Source: Bradyrhizobium mercantei (lineage in GTDB: Bacteria; Pseudomonadota; Alphaproteobacteria; Rhizobiales; Xanthobacteraceae). Taken from it: 64,000 nucleotides of DNA. Of this stretch, positions 63,885-64,000 are shown in pieces (positions within the stretch are counted from its first letter, which is position 1; each line of letters begins with the position of its first letter). The notes beneath the pieces are model-generated. The model worked only from the letters and a program-made list of their open reading frames with translations, made no database searches and was not told the DNA's origin. The position numbers and the translations under genes are program-made. The stretch covers positions 62,001 to 126,000 of the forward strand of contig NZ_MKFI01000005.1 in NCBI RefSeq assembly GCF_001982635.1, in the 5' to 3' direction.

Positions 63885-63974
63885 CGTAGCCCGGATGGAG
63901 CGCAGCGAAATCCGGGAACGGTCTCTCCCGCAGAGGCGCCGTTCCCGGATCACGCTCGCTTCATCCGGGCTACG
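63885..63974. repeat. Intergenic palindromic repeat, GTAGCCCGGATG type
   Basis: Left CGTAGCCCGGATGGAGCG then CGAAATCCGGGAACGG; right CCGTTCCCGGATCACG then CGCTTCATCCGGGCTACG. Near-perfect inverted copies of about 36 bases. This is the GTAGCCCGGATG element common in Bradyrhizobium-type genomes. Confidence 0.9.
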
Positions 63975-64000
63975 TAGCTACAGTTCGTCGTCTCGAATGA

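Noticed and set aside
61789..63885. A 698-residue open frame on the minus strand over amtB2 and the GFA gene
   Set aside because: It is an antisense shadow of well-supported genes: low-complexity composition (Asp, Arg, Ala, His), no family motif, and common in GC-rich coding DNA.

Overview
This is a GC-rich chromosomal segment from an alphaproteobacterium, most likely Bradyrhizobium or a close relative in the Nitrobacteraceae. The inference rests on the hemD-mitofilin-hemY cluster, the succinate dehydrogenase assembly factor 4-rsmB-heparinase-purH block, two glnK-amtB pairs, DUF2865 and DUF2239 proteins, and many copies of the palindromic intergenic repeats typical of this group. Most genes look like vertically inherited core or lineage-core genes. 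I see no phage, transposase, integrase, plasmid functions or CRISPR array.

Layout. 1-10 kb: a truncated cytochrome P450, a Tat-exported hydrolase, an MFS exporter with a soluble tail, two paralogous small Cys-rich periplasmic proteins, a polysaccharide deacetylase, a multi-pass membrane protein, and a short AT-richer patch (8568-9792) with two orphan genes beside tRNA-Thr(CGT). 10-20 kb: hemY, the bacterial mitofilin (Mic60) homologue and hemD read leftwards. Divergent to them are tsaD and gpsA, then a secreted esterase, an EVE-domain protein and DNA topoisomerase IB. 20-34 kb: acsA, an exported hypothetical, an L,D-transpeptidase, a nuclease, the SdhAF4 homologue, rsmB, heparinase II/III, purH, an MFS permease and gamma-glutamyltransferase.

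34-48 kb: a second MFS permease, an SDR, a GIY-YIG/DUF1330 divergent pair with a very compact shared promoter, a glutathione transferase, DUF2239, a MATE exporter, a DsbA-like isomerase, a ketopantoate-reductase-type enzyme, a periplasmic sugar dehydrogenase with a c4-type dihaem cytochrome, DUF2865, tRNA-Gly(GCC), an SRPBCC protein, thioredoxin-TPR (CnoX type) and a Lon-N protein. 48-57.5 kb: cytochrome b561 with a PepSY protein, an MHYT-PAS-GGDEF-EAL protein, a TetR-controlled operon (membrane protein, enoyl-CoA hydratase, thioesterase) with a palindromic operator, Trm112, a UbiH/COQ6 hydroxylase, TesB and a GYF_2 membrane protein. 57.5-64 kb: glnK1-amtB1, an ArsR-SRPBCC pair, a divergent ClpP paralogue, glnK2-amtB2, and a GFA-family enzyme behind a clear operator-like inverted repeat.

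Working together. The haem genes and the mitofilin homologue link tetrapyrrole synthesis to membrane architecture. The two PII/ammonium-channel pairs form a nitrogen-sensing and uptake locus. Several small regulator-target units (TetR, ArsR, the GIY-YIG/DUF1330 promoter, the GFA promoter) show operators readable directly in the DNA. I did not find a convincing new defence or mobile system. The most unusual signals are regulatory: the back-to-back promoter with paired CCGGGT boxes at 36.6 kb, a tandem repeat that copies a gene's own stop codon at 48.5 kb, and the extended-tip variants of the intergenic repeats.
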